A DNA stretch of 64,000 nt. It comes from Heterorhizobium halophytocola (lineage in GTDB: Bacteria; Pseudomonadota; Alphaproteobacteria; Rhizobiales; Rhizobiaceae). Location: NCBI RefSeq assembly GCF_017873095.1, contig NZ_JAGGJU010000004.1, positions 326,223 to 390,222 on the forward strand, given 5' to 3'. Positions 36,608 to 45,881 of the stretch are shown here, in pieces (position 1 is the first letter of the stretch; every line of letters begins with the position of its first letter). Below the pieces are notes generated by a model. The model searched no databases. It was given only the letters and a program-made list of their open reading frames with translations, and had not been told where the DNA came from. The translations under genes were made by a program, and so were the position numbers.

Positions 36608-36625
36608 CTGTCACATAACTGTCAT
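36608..36625 (+). promoter_or_regulatory. PHO box (PhoB site) upstream of pit
   Basis: CTGTCAC-ATAA-CTGTCAT is two 7-base direct repeats with the correct 4-base spacer, matching the PhoB consensus CTGTCAT-N4-CTGTCAT with one mismatch. It starts 11 bases after the NUDIX stop and 160 bases before the pit start codon. Confidence 0.85.
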
Positions 36626-36767
36626 ATTGAAACCGGCCGGATTTCCCTCTAGGACCCCGGGTTAAACCATCAGCGGCCTGCCATCGCGCCGGTCCGCCGT
36701 GTCATCAGTGTCACGACTACGCGCTACACGGGGAGCGTCCCGTCGCTCGCCGGAGAAATCGTCTGCC

Positions 36768-38273
36768 ATGGGCAAGGCCAAACCACAGCTCTACAAGCCG
36801 ACCCTGGACAAGGACCTCGACAAGTTCACCTATGTCGAGGAAGCGACCCAGTTCGTGTCGCGCGGCTATCTGCCGCTCTCCTTTGCCTTGATCTTCCTCG
36901 TGCTGTCGGCGCTGTTTGCCGGTCTTTACGTCTCCAACCAGCCTGGCGCGGTTCTGGTGATCGCAGCCGCCGCGATCGGCGGCTACATGGCGATGAACAT
37001 CGGCGCCAACGACGTCACCAACAATGTCGGCCCGGCCGTCGGCTCGCGCGCCATGTCGATGGCAACGGCGCTGGTGATCGCTGCCGTGTTCGAGACGGCC
37101 GGTGCCCTGATCGCCGGCGGCGACGTGGTCTCGACCATATCCAAGGGGATCATCGATCCGGCGCGGGTCGCCAATGCGGACGTCTTTACCTATGCGATGA
37201 TGGCAGCCCTGCTGTCCTCCGCGCTCTGGGTCAACCTGGCGACCTGGATCGGCGCGCCCGTCTCGACGACGCATGCCGTCGTCGGCGGGGTCATGGGCGC
37301 CGGTGCGGCCGCCGCCGGCATTACGGCGATCAACTGGAGCGCCATGATCGGCATCGCCGCCAGCTGGGTGATCTCGCCCCTGCTCGGCGGCATCATCGCC
37401 GCGCTCTTCCTCGCCTTCATCAAGGAATTCATCATCTACCGCGCCGACAAGCTGGCTGCCGCACAGCGCTGGGTGCCGATCCTGATTGCCATCATGTCCG
37501 GCACCTTTGCCGCCTATCTGGCGGTCAAGGGCCTCAAGCACCTGATCGCCCTGACGCTTGTCGAGGCGATCGGCGTCGGCATCGTCGTTGCCTTTCTCGG
37601 CTGGGCCGTCTCGGTGCCGCTGGTGCGCCGCCAGGCATCGGGACTGGAAAACCGCAACCAGTCACTGCGCAAGCTGTTCAAGCTGCCGCTGATCTTCTCG
37701 GCCGCCCTGCTCTCCTTCGCCCATGGCGCCAACGATGTCGCCAATGCAATCGGTCCGCTGTCGGCCATTGTGCATGCCGCCCAGGCGCACGAGATCGCCA
37801 GCGATGTCGCCATTCCGCTCTGGGTCATGGTGATTGGGGCTGCCGGCATTTCGCTCGGCCTGCTGCTGTTCGGCCCCCGGCTGATCAAGCTCGTCGGCGA
37901 GCAGATCACCAAGCTCAACCCGATGCGCGCCTTCTGCGTGGCGCTGTCGGCCGCGTTGACCGTGATTGTCGCCTCGGGTCTCGGCCTGCCGGTGAGCTCC
38001 ACCCACATTGCCGTCGGTGCCGTCTTCGGCGTCGGCTTCTTCCGCGAATGGTACACCCGCAATTCCAAGCGCCGCATGGAATATATGCGCATGAAGGCCG
38101 ACAGCTGGGAGATCGAGGACAAGAAGCCTGTCAATCCGGACGAGATGCGTCGGCGCTATCTCGTGCGCCGCTCGCATTTCATGACCATTGTCGCGGCCTG
38201 GATCATCACCGTGCCCGCGGCCGCGGCCATTGCGGCCGGGCTTTATTGGGTTATGTTCGCCGTCTTCACGTAA
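36768..38273 (+). CDS. pit: Low-affinity inorganic phosphate transporter
   Basis: 501 residues, PiT family (PHO-4), inner-membrane proton or sodium symporter for phosphate. The two inverted GANDVxN repeats are present: [20 protein letters not shown] (about residues 75-94) and [18 protein letters not shown]. About ten to eleven hydrophobic helices are seen. An N-terminal soluble segment ([18 protein letters not shown]) and a C-terminal loop are characteristic of the larger rhizobial Pit. In Sinorhizobium meliloti pit is repressed by PhoB under phosphate limitation; the PHO box upstream suggests the same here. The ATG at 36768 is preferred to 36699 because the extension has no similarity. Confidence 0.93.
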   Translation: MGKAKPQLYKPTLDKDLDKFTYVEEATQFVSRGYLPLSFALIFLVLSALFAGLYVSNQPGAVLVIAAAAIGGYMAMNIGANDVTNNVGPAVGSRAMSMATALVIAAVFETAGALIAGGDVVSTISKGIIDPARVANADVFTYAMMAALLSSALWVNLATWIGAPVSTTHAVVGGVMGAGAAAAGITAINWSAMIGIAASWVISPLLGGIIAALFLAFIKEFIIYRADKLAAAQRWVPILIAIMSGTFAAYLAVKGLKHLIALTLVEAIGVGIVVAFLGWAVSVPLVRRQASGLENRNQSLRKLFKLPLIFSAALLSFAHGANDVANAIGPLSAIVHAAQAHEIASDVAIPLWVMVIGAAGISLGLLLFGPRLIKLVGEQITKLNPMRAFCVALSAALTVIVASGLGLPVSSTHIAVGAVFGVGFFREWYTRNSKRRMEYMRMKADSWEIEDKKPVNPDEMRRRYLVRRSHFMTIVAAWIITVPAAAAIAAGLYWVMFAVFT

Positions 38274-38283
38274 GGAGACCTCG

Positions 38284-39021
38284 ATGCGCGCGAACTACCG
38301 GATGCAGCGGCTGCATGTCGCGGCAGGCTTGAGCGCCGGCGTCCCCGTCGATGCCACGCCCGAACAGTTCAATTATCTCGCCAATGTGCTGCGTTACGAA
38401 GAGGGCACCGAGGTGCTGCTGTTCAACGGTCGTGACGGGGAATGGAAAGCGTCGGTCACCTTCCCGTCGCGCAAGAAGATCCGTCTGGACGTTTCCGAAC
38501 AGACCCGGCCGCAGCCGGCACCCCTCGATCTGCAATTCCTGTTTGCGCCGCTGAAGGTCGGCCGGATGGACTACCTGCTGCAGAAGGCGGTCGAGATGGG
38601 CGCAGGCGTGCTGCAGCCGGTGATGACGCAGCACGTGCAGGGCAAGATCACCAATCTCGACCGGTTGCAGGCCAATGCGCTGGAAGCCGCCGAGCAATGC
38701 GGCATCCTCGACATTCCCGACGTGAAACCGCCGGTGAAGCTGAAGGATCTTCTGGAAAGCTGGTCGCCGGAGCGGCACATCATCTATTGCGACGAGGACA
38801 GCGACACCCAGAATCCCGTGCCGAAGCTGTTGGCCATCGGCGAAAGCCGGCTGGCGGTACTGGTCGGGCCGGAGGGCGGATTTTCCGACGACGAGCGCAA
38901 CATGCTGCGCGCCCTGCCCTACGTTACAGCCATCCCGCTTGGTCCGCGGATCCTGCGCGCCGACACGGCGGCGGTGGCAGCGCTGGCCGTCGTCCAGGCC
39001 ACCATCGGCGACTGGCGCTGA
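38284..39021 (+). CDS. rsmE: 16S rRNA m3U1498 methyltransferase
   Basis: 245 residues, SPOUT-class knotted methyltransferase that methylates U1498 of 16S rRNA. It has the N-terminal PUA-like domain ([20 protein letters not shown], quoted in part) and the C-terminal SAM-binding knot with [12 protein letters not shown] and [16 protein letters not shown]. The ATG at 38284 has AAGGAG upstream. It starts 10 bases after pit, so the two are probably one transcript. Confidence 0.96.
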   Translation: MRANYRMQRLHVAAGLSAGVPVDATPEQFNYLANVLRYEEGTEVLLFNGRDGEWKASVTFPSRKKIRLDVSEQTRPQPAPLDLQFLFAPLKVGRMDYLLQKAVEMGAGVLQPVMTQHVQGKITNLDRLQANALEAAEQCGILDIPDVKPPVKLKDLLESWSPERHIIYCDEDSDTQNPVPKLLAIGESRLAVLVGPEGGFSDDERNMLRALPYVTAIPLGPRILRADTAAVAALAVVQATIGDWR

Positions 39022-39174
39022 GCGACAGCCGCCCGGAGGCGATCGCGACTTTTGGCGCGTTGACAGGCTGTTGAAAGAAATTCACTTGTGCCCCATGTCA
39101 ATCCGGGCCAATCAACGAGCCCGACAGCTCCATAGCAATGCGCCGGCAGGCACTCGATCCAAGGTTTAGTTTTC

Positions 39175-40548
39175 ATGGCCCGTGATACCACCGACGACAC
39201 ACCGATCCACGCGGTTGAAGAACTTGTCGCCTACCTGGCCGAGGGCTGCAAACCGGAAAGCGATTTCCGCATCGGCACCGAGCACGAGAAGTTCGCCTTC
39301 TTCAAGGATAGCCACGCGCCCGTCCCCTATCACGGCGATGCCTCGATCTCGGCCCTTCTGACCGGCATGCAGTCGCGGCTCGGCTGGGAGCCGATCATGG
39401 ACGGCGACAACATCATCGGCCTTGCCGGCGGCAGTGGCGAAGGCGCGATCTCGATCGAGCCCGGCGGCCAGTTCGAACTCTCCGGTGCGCCGGTCGAGAC
39501 CCTGCACGAGACCTGTCGCGAGTCGAACCAGCATCTGGCGATGCTGCGCGAAATCGCAGAACCGATGGGCATCCGTTTTCTCGGCATCGGCGGCAGCCCG
39601 AAATGGACCCTGACCGAAACGCCGCGCATGCCGAAATCCCGCTATGACATCATGACCCGCTACATGCCGAAGGTCGGCACCAAGGGCCTGGACATGATGT
39701 ACCGCACCTGCACCATCCAGGTGAATCTCGACTTCTCCTCGGAAGCCGACATGCGCAAGAAGATGCGCGTGGGCATGAAGCTGCAGCCGATCGCGACGGC
39801 GCTCTTTGCCTCCTCGCCGTTTACCGAGGGCACGCTGAACGGGCTCAAGTCCTGGCGCGGCGACATCTGGGGCGACGTGGACAACAACCGTTCCGGCGTG
39901 CCGCCGTTTACGCTCACCGACGATTTCGGCTTTGCCGACTATGTCGAATGGGCGCTGGACGTGCCGATGTATTTCATCGTCCGCGACGGCCGCTACCGCG
40001 ACTGTACCGCAATCACCTTCCGCCAGTTCATGGCCGGAGCGCTGAAGGGCGAGATCGCCGCCTGGGAACCGACCATGGGCGACTGGACCAATCACCTGTC
40101 GACACTCTTCCCCGACGTCAGGCTGAAGCGCTTTCTCGAAATGCGCGGTGCCGACGGCGGCCCTTGGCGGCGCATCTGCGCCCTGTCTTCGTTCTGGGTC
40201 GGCCTGCTCTACGACGGCGAAGCACTCGACGCGGCAGACCAGTATACCAAGGACTGGGGCTATGACGACGTGATCGGCCTGCGCAACACCGTGCCCGCCG
40301 GCGGCCTCGACGCGGCGCTTGGCAATCGCAGCGTCCACGCCATCGCCCGGGACCTTGTCGGCCTGTCGCGCGACGGCCTGAAGCGCCGCGGCCGGCTCAA
40401 TGCCGAAGGTCAGGACGAAGGCGTCTTCCTCGCCTCTCTCGACGAGATCCTCGCCAAGCGCGGCACGCTTGCCGACGACCTTATCGGCTTGTTCAACGGC
40501 AGGTGGAACGGCTCGGTCGAACCGGTATTCGAAGAATACCAATACTAA
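39175..40548 (+). CDS. gshA: Glutamate-cysteine ligase, plant/alphaproteobacterial type
   Basis: 457 residues. It catalyses the first step in glutathione synthesis, joining Glu and Cys with ATP. The sequence belongs to the GCS2 family group shared by alphaproteobacteria and plants. Recognised stretches are GTEHEKFAF (about residues 37-45), GEGAISIEPGGQFELSG, TCTIQVNLDFSSEADM and the C-terminal LFNGRWNGSVEPVFEEYQY, broken after EPVF. The start MARDTTDDTP is the ATG at 39175. It supplies glutathione for GST-type enzymes such as the one at 10641. Confidence 0.94.
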   Translation: MARDTTDDTPIHAVEELVAYLAEGCKPESDFRIGTEHEKFAFFKDSHAPVPYHGDASISALLTGMQSRLGWEPIMDGDNIIGLAGGSGEGAISIEPGGQFELSGAPVETLHETCRESNQHLAMLREIAEPMGIRFLGIGGSPKWTLTETPRMPKSRYDIMTRYMPKVGTKGLDMMYRTCTIQVNLDFSSEADMRKKMRVGMKLQPIATALFASSPFTEGTLNGLKSWRGDIWGDVDNNRSGVPPFTLTDDFGFADYVEWALDVPMYFIVRDGRYRDCTAITFRQFMAGALKGEIAAWEPTMGDWTNHLSTLFPDVRLKRFLEMRGADGGPWRRICALSSFWVGLLYDGEALDAADQYTKDWGYDDVIGLRNTVPAGGLDAALGNRSVHAIARDLVGLSRDGLKRRGRLNAEGQDEGVFLASLDEILAKRGTLADDLIGLFNGRWNGSVEPVFEEYQY

Positions 40549-40676
40549 CCGTCGGAGATTCCAGAAGGTTTAGACCTCGCCGGCTTCCGGTTTGATAGAA
40601 AAGCCTGTTTGCACCGCGTCCTTTCCGGTTATAGTGCGCCGAAACCCATGTTTCAGCGTAAAGGAGAGGACCACCC

Positions 40677-41627
40677 ATGCTGCCACTGTTCGATATGATG
40701 CTTCGCGCCCAGAACGGTAAGGCCATGGAGGCGATGGCGTCCCAGTTCAACCTTGCGCAGGAACAGGCGGCCCAGGCGATGGCCGCCCTGACGCCGGCAT
40801 TTTCCTCGGGCCTGAAACGGTCGGCCAGCAATCCGTATGACTATACGAGCCTGTGGCAGACGCTGTCGTCGGGAAATTATGCCAAATATTTCGAGGACAT
40901 GAACAAGGCCTTCACGCCGCAGGGCATGGCCGACGGCAATTCCGTGCTGGAACAGCTGTTCGGCTCGAAGGAGGTCTCCCGCGCCATCGCCGCCCAGGCG
41001 GCCCAGGTGACCGGCATCGGTCAGGAAATCTACAAGCAGATGATGCCGGTGATGGCCGGAACCCTGATGGGCGGCCTGTTCAAGCAGGCGACCGGCCAGA
41101 TGAACATGGCGAACAACCCGTTTGCCAACGGCCCGATGGCCCAGATGACGCAGCAGTGGCTCGAGAACACCGGCTTTGCCCCGAAGAAGCCGGAACCGCA
41201 GGCGATGAATCCGTTCGACAATCCCTTCACCCAGGCCTTCCAGCAGATGATGGGCATGGGCACCAAGAAGGAAGCCGAGCCCGCTGCGAACCCGTTTGCC
41301 GGCAATCCCTTCTTCGACAACCCCTTCGTGAAGAGCCTCCAGGATATGATGGGGGGCACGGCCCCGACAGCCGAAGCCGATGCCAAGGACAAGAAAGCGC
41401 AGCCGAAGTCGAAGACAAAGCCTGCGGAGGATGCCGCGGCAATGAGCGCGCCGTTCACCGACATGATGAATTCGATGTTCGACAGCGGACTGGAAGTGCA
41501 GAAGAACTACCAGAAGGCCGTCGAGCAGATCATGGATGGCTACATGAACGACCGCACGCCGGCAGACAGCGCGACGGACGGGGACGATGCCCCGGCCGAT
41601 CCGTCGGTCACACCGAAGGGCAATTAA
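40677..41627 (+). CDS. DUF937 domain-like protein with NPF repeats
   Basis: 316 residues. The N-terminal half (MLPLFDMMLRAQNGKAMEAMA...) shows the DUF937/YidB-like pattern: a Gln/Ala-rich amphipathic helix, LWQTLSSGNYAKYFEDM, and QLFGSKEVSRAIAAQAAQ. Six NPF tripeptides at residues 147, 178, 182, 205, 210 and 215 lie in a low-complexity middle part rich in Met, Gln and Asn. The C-terminus is acidic and charged with a helix (VQKNYQKAVEQIMDGYM). It resembles granule- or surface-associated proteins but the function is unknown. A bidirectional terminator follows. Confidence 0.75.
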   Translation: MLPLFDMMLRAQNGKAMEAMASQFNLAQEQAAQAMAALTPAFSSGLKRSASNPYDYTSLWQTLSSGNYAKYFEDMNKAFTPQGMADGNSVLEQLFGSKEVSRAIAAQAAQVTGIGQEIYKQMMPVMAGTLMGGLFKQATGQMNMANNPFANGPMAQMTQQWLENTGFAPKKPEPQAMNPFDNPFTQAFQQMMGMGTKKEAEPAANPFAGNPFFDNPFVKSLQDMMGGTAPTAEADAKDKKAQPKSKTKPAEDAAAMSAPFTDMMNSMFDSGLEVQKNYQKAVEQIMDGYMNDRTPADSATDGDDAPADPSVTPKGN

Positions 41628-41654
41628 CCCCCTCCGTCCTTATCCAGTCCACGT

Positions 41655-41691
41655 AAAAGACCGCCGGCGCGTTTTGATCCGGCGGTCTTTT
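41655..41691. terminator. Bidirectional terminator between DUF937 and chemoreceptor genes
   Basis: AAAAGACCGCCGG (41655-41667) pairs perfectly with CCGGCGGTCTTTT (41679-41691). A and T runs on each side let it serve both convergent genes. Confidence 0.9.
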
Positions 41692-41717
41692 CATATCGAT
41701 GACAGCGCTTGTCTGGC

Positions 41718-44141
41718 TCAGAACTCTTCCCAGTCCTTGTTCGTCTCGGCATTGGAAGCCGCAGCCTTTGCACCGCCCAGCCCGGCCGTCAGCCGGTTCA
41801 TCAGGGAGCGGGCCGGTGAGGCTGCGGGCTTCTGCCCTTCGGTCGCAACCGCGAGGCGCGCGGCCGATGCCGGCCGGTCGCCCGATGCGTGGCCATGACC
41901 CTCGCTCGCCTCTACCGCGAAGTGACCGACCAGCTGCGACAGGCCGTCGGCATCGCCTGACAGCTGGCGCATTTCGGCATTGGTCTGCTGGGCCGCCTGC
42001 GCATTCTTGGCGGTTGCCTCCTCGATCCGGCCAACTGCGGCGTTGATCTCCTTCAGCCCCGACGATTGCTGGCGCGCGGCACCGGCAATCGAATGGATAT
42101 GATCGTTGATCTCGACCACCTGACCGGCGATCGTCGACAGCGCCTGCCCGGTCTGCTGCACGAGGTCGACACCGCTTGCCACTTCCGCGCCGGATTTGGT
42201 GATCAGCTGCTTGATATCCTTGGCGGCGTTGGCGGAGCGCTGGGCGAGTTCGCGCACCTCCTGCGCGACAACCGCAAAGCCCTTGCCGGCCTCGCCGGCC
42301 CGCGCCGCCTCGACACCGGCATTAAGCGCCAGCAGGTTCGTCTGGAAGGCGATCTCGTCGATCACATTGATGATCTTGGAGATTTCGCTCGAGGCGTTCT
42401 TGATCCGCTCCATCGCGCTGACCGCATCGCCGACGATCTCGCCGGACTGGTCGGAATTGGTACGGGCATCTGCCGCGAGCCTGGAAGCCGTCTCGGCCCG
42501 TTCGGAGGAATGGCGGATGGCGTCCATGATCTGGCGGATCGCGGTCGATGTCTCCTCCAGTGCGGCGGCCTGCTCCTCGGTGCGGCGCGACAGGTCGTCG
42601 GTGAGCGTACCCACCTTGCGGCTCTTGCCGTTGATCTCGACGACATTGCCGCGCACGGAGGAAATGGTCTGCGACAGGCGTTCCAGCGAGGCATTGAAAT
42701 CGAGCCGCAACCGGTCCAGCCCCGAGGCGAAGGGGCGTGTGATCGTTGCCGTCAGGTCGCCCTCGGCCAGCCGGTGCAGGGCCTTGCCCAGCACGTCGAT
42801 CGCCTCGGCAAGTTCAGCCTGTTCGGCCGCCCGCTCGGTCTCGCGCAGCTGGCGCTCGCTCTCGCTGGAATGGCGCCGGGTCTCGGCCTCCTTTTCCAGC
42901 GACTGCTTGTCGAGTTCGGCCTGGCGGAAGATCGCCACCGAGCGGACCATGTCGCCGATCTCGTCCTGACGCTCCTGTCCCTTCGGCTCGATGCTGGTGT
43001 CGCCGCCGGCCAGTGCCTGCATGGCGCCGACCACGTCGGAAATCGGCTTGGTGATGCTGCGGGCGAAGATCACCGCGACGATGGCGCCGACGACGATCAG
43101 CAGCAGGCCGAAGCCGATCGACCAGAGGGCAGCGGAGAAGATCTCGCCCCCGATCTCGCTTTCGCCGATCAGGGCCACCACCGCCCATCGGTTGCCGGCA
43201 AATTCCAGCGGCACAGCGGCCGCATAGCTCATCATGCCGCGGTAGCCATCGAGAATGCCGGTGGTTTCCTGACCATCGAGCGCCTTTTTCACCACGGTGT
43301 CGGCGAGCTTCGAGGTCATCGAATCGTCTTCCGCTGTCAGCGTGCTGTCGTTGACCATCAGCCCGGTCGGACCAAGCAGAATGGTTTCGCCGGTCTGGCC
43401 AAGCCCCTTGCGGTTGGCATAGATGGCATTGAAACGGCTGTTCGACAGTCCGTAAGCCAGAACGCCGATCGAGCGGCCGTTCTGCAGCATCGGATAGGCG
43501 ATGAAGGAGACCGCCTTGCCGCCGGCCGGCTCGTAAGGCTCGAAGTTCGACATCGCCGCCTCAGCGGACCCGGCGTCCTTGCCTTCCATCGCCTTGCGGA
43601 AGGCCTGTCCGAGACCGCTGTCCTTGTAGGGACCGGTCGTCAGATTGGTGGCGAAGTCGCGTTCCTTCATCGCGCTGTAGACGATCTCGCCGGTCGGGCT
43701 GATCAGGAAAAGGTCATAGTAATCCTGCGCCTGCAGATGCGAGAGCAGGATCTTGTGATACTGGCGATGGGCACGGTCGTAATTGTCCTTGCCCGGATTT
43801 TCCAGCTTGAACTTCTCGCCGGCCGGATTGGGATTGTCGTCGATATAGCGCGTCTGCAATTCGCCCGTCGGATCCTCGCCAAGCTTGCGCCAGGCGCCGT
43901 TGAAGCCGAAAAAGCCCTGCTGCGTGGTGAAGTTGGAGGCCAGCGCCTCCACGTCGAGCCGGACGCCCTGCAGATATTCGCGGGCCTCGTTGCGGCGCCC
44001 GTCAGCCGTCGCCTCCAGTTTCTGGTAGACCTGGTTCTTGAGCGTCTCGCTTTCCAGATAAAGATTGATGATCAAAGAGGCGCTCAGCGAAACAAGCGCG
44101 AACAAAGCCGCTGCCGCGGGCAGCTTCCTTGAGATCCGCAT
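41718..44141 (-). CDS. Methyl-accepting chemotaxis protein
   Basis: 807 residues, a membrane chemoreceptor. The order is TM1 (about residues 8-28), a large periplasmic Cache-type ligand domain (about 30-330) with YYDLFLISPTGEIVYS in its second half, TM2 (IGFGLLLIVVGAIVAVIFA), a HAMP region beginning SITKPISDVVGAMQALAGGD, and the cytoplasmic hairpin with QTNLLALNAGVEAARAGEAG. The C-terminus ends DWEEF, the pentapeptide tether that binds CheR and CheB in receptors such as Tar. The periplasmic ligand is unknown. The neighbouring genes are not chemotaxis genes, so it is an orphan receptor. Confidence 0.93.
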   Translation of the reverse strand: MRISRKLPAAAALFALVSLSASLIINLYLESETLKNQVYQKLEATADGRRNEAREYLQGVRLDVEALASNFTTQQGFFGFNGAWRKLGEDPTGELQTRYIDDNPNPAGEKFKLENPGKDNYDRAHRQYHKILLSHLQAQDYYDLFLISPTGEIVYSAMKERDFATNLTTGPYKDSGLGQAFRKAMEGKDAGSAEAAMSNFEPYEPAGGKAVSFIAYPMLQNGRSIGVLAYGLSNSRFNAIYANRKGLGQTGETILLGPTGLMVNDSTLTAEDDSMTSKLADTVVKKALDGQETTGILDGYRGMMSYAAAVPLEFAGNRWAVVALIGESEIGGEIFSAALWSIGFGLLLIVVGAIVAVIFARSITKPISDVVGAMQALAGGDTSIEPKGQERQDEIGDMVRSVAIFRQAELDKQSLEKEAETRRHSSESERQLRETERAAEQAELAEAIDVLGKALHRLAEGDLTATITRPFASGLDRLRLDFNASLERLSQTISSVRGNVVEINGKSRKVGTLTDDLSRRTEEQAAALEETSTAIRQIMDAIRHSSERAETASRLAADARTNSDQSGEIVGDAVSAMERIKNASSEISKIINVIDEIAFQTNLLALNAGVEAARAGEAGKGFAVVAQEVRELAQRSANAAKDIKQLITKSGAEVASGVDLVQQTGQALSTIAGQVVEINDHIHSIAGAARQQSSGLKEINAAVGRIEEATAKNAQAAQQTNAEMRQLSGDADGLSQLVGHFAVEASEGHGHASGDRPASAARLAVATEGQKPAASPARSLMNRLTAGLGGAKAAASNAETNKDWEEF

Positions 44142-44285
44142 GGATGGTGCTCCGATGGAAAAAGGTCAGTGTCATGTTGACCAAAGTATTTTTTTGCAGT
44201 CCCCCCTCGGACCTGCATTCAGGCCGGAGCTTTGCACGCCGTGGTTTATAATCGGTTAGTATTTTAGGGCAGGTTCAGGCATGCA

Positions 44286-44321
44286 AAAAGCCCGACGCGA
44301 TCCTTGAAGACGGCGTCGGGC
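44286..44321 (-). terminator. Rho-independent terminator of the DUF1127 gene
   Basis: On the minus strand GCCCGACGC and GCGTCGGGC form a perfect 9-bp stem (44290-44298 with 44313-44321) followed by TTTTTGC. It lies about 50 bases past the DUF1127 stop. Confidence 0.88.
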
Positions 44322-44369
44322 AAAGTGCAGGGCTATGGCTTCACCCTGCGGGGATGGGACATGCAAAGA

Positions 44370-44648
44370 TCAGAGGCTGGCGACACTGCGGTGACGGGCA
44401 AGCCGTGCAAGATCGACTGTCGGATCACCGATCAGTCCGGCCCTGGCGAATACGCTGTCGAGATCGGAGCGCGTCAGGCCGATATCGGCCAGCGCATGGT
44501 CGTCGAGATCGCAGAGGCGCTGGGCGGCACGGCGGTTGACGATCATCTGCCAGCGGCCTGCCACACGCGTCAGGACGGCCACGACCACATTGGTGCTCAG
44601 GGCAACCGGCTGGGCGGCGGTAGCTGGGCTGAACGCAACGGTAGACAT
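44370..44648 (-). CDS. DUF1127 protein
   Basis: 92 residues from the ATG at 44648, preceded by AAAGGA. The C-terminal DUF1127 signature is clear: WQMIVNRRAAQRLCDLDDHALADIGLTRSDL (about residues 38-68, quoted here in outline: RRAAQRL, LDDHALADIGLTRSDL). Small DUF1127 proteins in Agrobacterium and Rhodobacter act in RNA turnover and stress or phosphate responses and their mRNAs are often abundant. This one has a longer N-terminus than the 45-50-residue form. Its 5' untranslated region contains alternative stem structures (44701-44771). It is divergent from a LysR gene. Confidence 0.85.
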   Translation of the reverse strand: MSTVAFSPATAAQPVALSTNVVVAVLTRVAGRWQMIVNRRAAQRLCDLDDHALADIGLTRSDLDSVFARAGLIGDPTVDLARLARHRSVASL

Positions 44649-44700
44649 GGCAATTCGTCCTTTCATGTCGACGACGGGATCATTTTGACGATCGGGAGCA

Positions 44701-44771
44701 AAGCCTCCTCTCCGAGGCTTTGCAGGCGGCGGACCTTGGGGAATCGATCGGGGATCGAACCTCGGAGAGGA
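44701..44771 (-). promoter_or_regulatory. Mutually exclusive RNA stems upstream of the DUF1127 gene
   Basis: AAAGCCTC (44701-44708) and GAGGCTTT (44715-44722) make a local hairpin. CCTCTCCGAGG (44708-44718) is also a perfect 11-bp inverted repeat of CCTCGGAGAGG (44761-44771). The two pairings share bases and cannot form together. They lie 53-123 bases upstream of the DUF1127 start codon, so if transcribed they could form a regulatory switch in the leader. Confidence 0.5.
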
Positions 44772-44835
44772 TCACTTGACGAGCAGCAAGATGGCGAAAG
44801 CCTATTGATCAGTCCAACGAATGTTTTTAATGGTA

Positions 44836-44853
44836 ATCATCAAAGCTAATGAT
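44836..44853. promoter_or_regulatory. ATCAT-N8-ATGAT inverted repeat before LysR gene
   Basis: A short imperfect dyad (GTAATCAT...ATGATGTG) just in front of the LysR start codon at 44867. It suits an autoregulatory LysR site but is short. Confidence 0.4.
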
Positions 44854-44866
44854 GTGGAACCAGGCA

Positions 44867-45820
44867 ATGTCCGCACCCCTCGATATCGACCAGTTGCATA
44901 CCTTCATCGCCATCATCGACAGCGGCAGCTTCACCAAGGCTGCCGGCCGGGTGTTCAAGACGCAATCGGCCGTTTCGATGCAGATGCGCCGGCTGGAGGA
45001 GCGGATCGGCAAGCAGCTGTTCATGAAGGACGGACGCGGCAACCGGCTGACGGCCGAGGGCGAGAAGCTGCTGAACTATGCCCGCCGGATCATCCGGCTG
45101 AACGACGAGGCGCTGGCCGCCTTCGACGACAGCCGCCTGGAAGGCACGCTCCGGATCGGCACGCCGGACGATTATGCCGACCGTTACATGCCGGAGATCA
45201 TCGGCCGTTTCGCCAAAAGCCATCCGAATGTCGAGCTCTATATCGTTTGCGAACCCTCTGTCGACCTGGCGGAGAAGATGGCCCGCGGCGAACTGGACAT
45301 CGCGCTCGTCACCCATAATCCGCGCGCGCGGACCTCGGATGTGGTGCGCACCGAGCCACTCTGCTGGGTGTTTTCGGCCAACCACCCGCTGCCGGACAAT
45401 GCCCCGGTGCCGCTGGCCGTCGGTCGCCGCGACTGCAACTGGCGCCAGCTCGCCTGTTCGGCGCTTGATGCGGCCGGGCGCGAACACCAGATCCTGTTTA
45501 CCAGCTGGTCGTCGACCGTCGTCGCCTCGGCGGTGCTGGCCGGCATGGCGGTCTCCGTGCTGCCGGAATCGGCCTTGCGCACCGGCATGCGGGTGCTGAC
45601 GAATGCCGACGGCTTCCCCTCGCTGCCACCGGTGCAGATCGGCATCATGAAGCGCCCCGGGTTTTCCGCGACGCTCACCAATGCGATCACCGATCACATC
45701 GCGGCCTGTCTCGACAATATCACGCCGGTGTCGAACGATCTGGACAGCGACGGCGACCTGAAGCTGATGCCCCGCCAGATCGGACGGGCGCGGTCGGCGC
45801 AGATCCTGCCGAGCTGGTAG
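44867..45820 (+). CDS. LysR-family regulator (LrhA/LsrB-like)
   Basis: 317 residues from the ATG at 44867; an upstream ATG at 44849 would add six residues. The DNA-binding part, LDIDQLHTFIAIIDSGSFTK and TQSAVSMQMRRLEERIGKQL, is highly typical of the rhizobial LsrB/LrhA-type regulators. In Sinorhizobium meliloti LsrB controls redox and envelope genes and uses cysteines for sensing. Here the cysteines are in IVCEPSVDL, PLCWVFS, DCNWRQLACSALD and AACLDNI. It is divergent from the DUF1127 gene. Identity with LsrB is likely but not proven. Confidence 0.85.
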   Translation: MSAPLDIDQLHTFIAIIDSGSFTKAAGRVFKTQSAVSMQMRRLEERIGKQLFMKDGRGNRLTAEGEKLLNYARRIIRLNDEALAAFDDSRLEGTLRIGTPDDYADRYMPEIIGRFAKSHPNVELYIVCEPSVDLAEKMARGELDIALVTHNPRARTSDVVRTEPLCWVFSANHPLPDNAPVPLAVGRRDCNWRQLACSALDAAGREHQILFTSWSSTVVASAVLAGMAVSVLPESALRTGMRVLTNADGFPSLPPVQIGIMKRPGFSATLTNAITDHIAACLDNITPVSNDLDSDGDLKLMPRQIGRARSAQILPSW

Positions 45821-45881
45821 GGTTGTCCGGCGCGCCGGCGGCTCCGCCGGCTGCCGGCATCCCGCCCGGGAAGGCCCCGTC

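Noticed and set aside
42066..44132. Plus-strand open frame of 688 codons
   Set aside because: It is antisense to the chemoreceptor gene, whose domains and motifs are unambiguous.
44745..44771. GGTTCGATCCCC segment (minus strand) resembling a tRNA T-loop
   Set aside because: The flanking bases do not pair as a T stem or acceptor stem and there is no anticodon arm, so it is not a tRNA.
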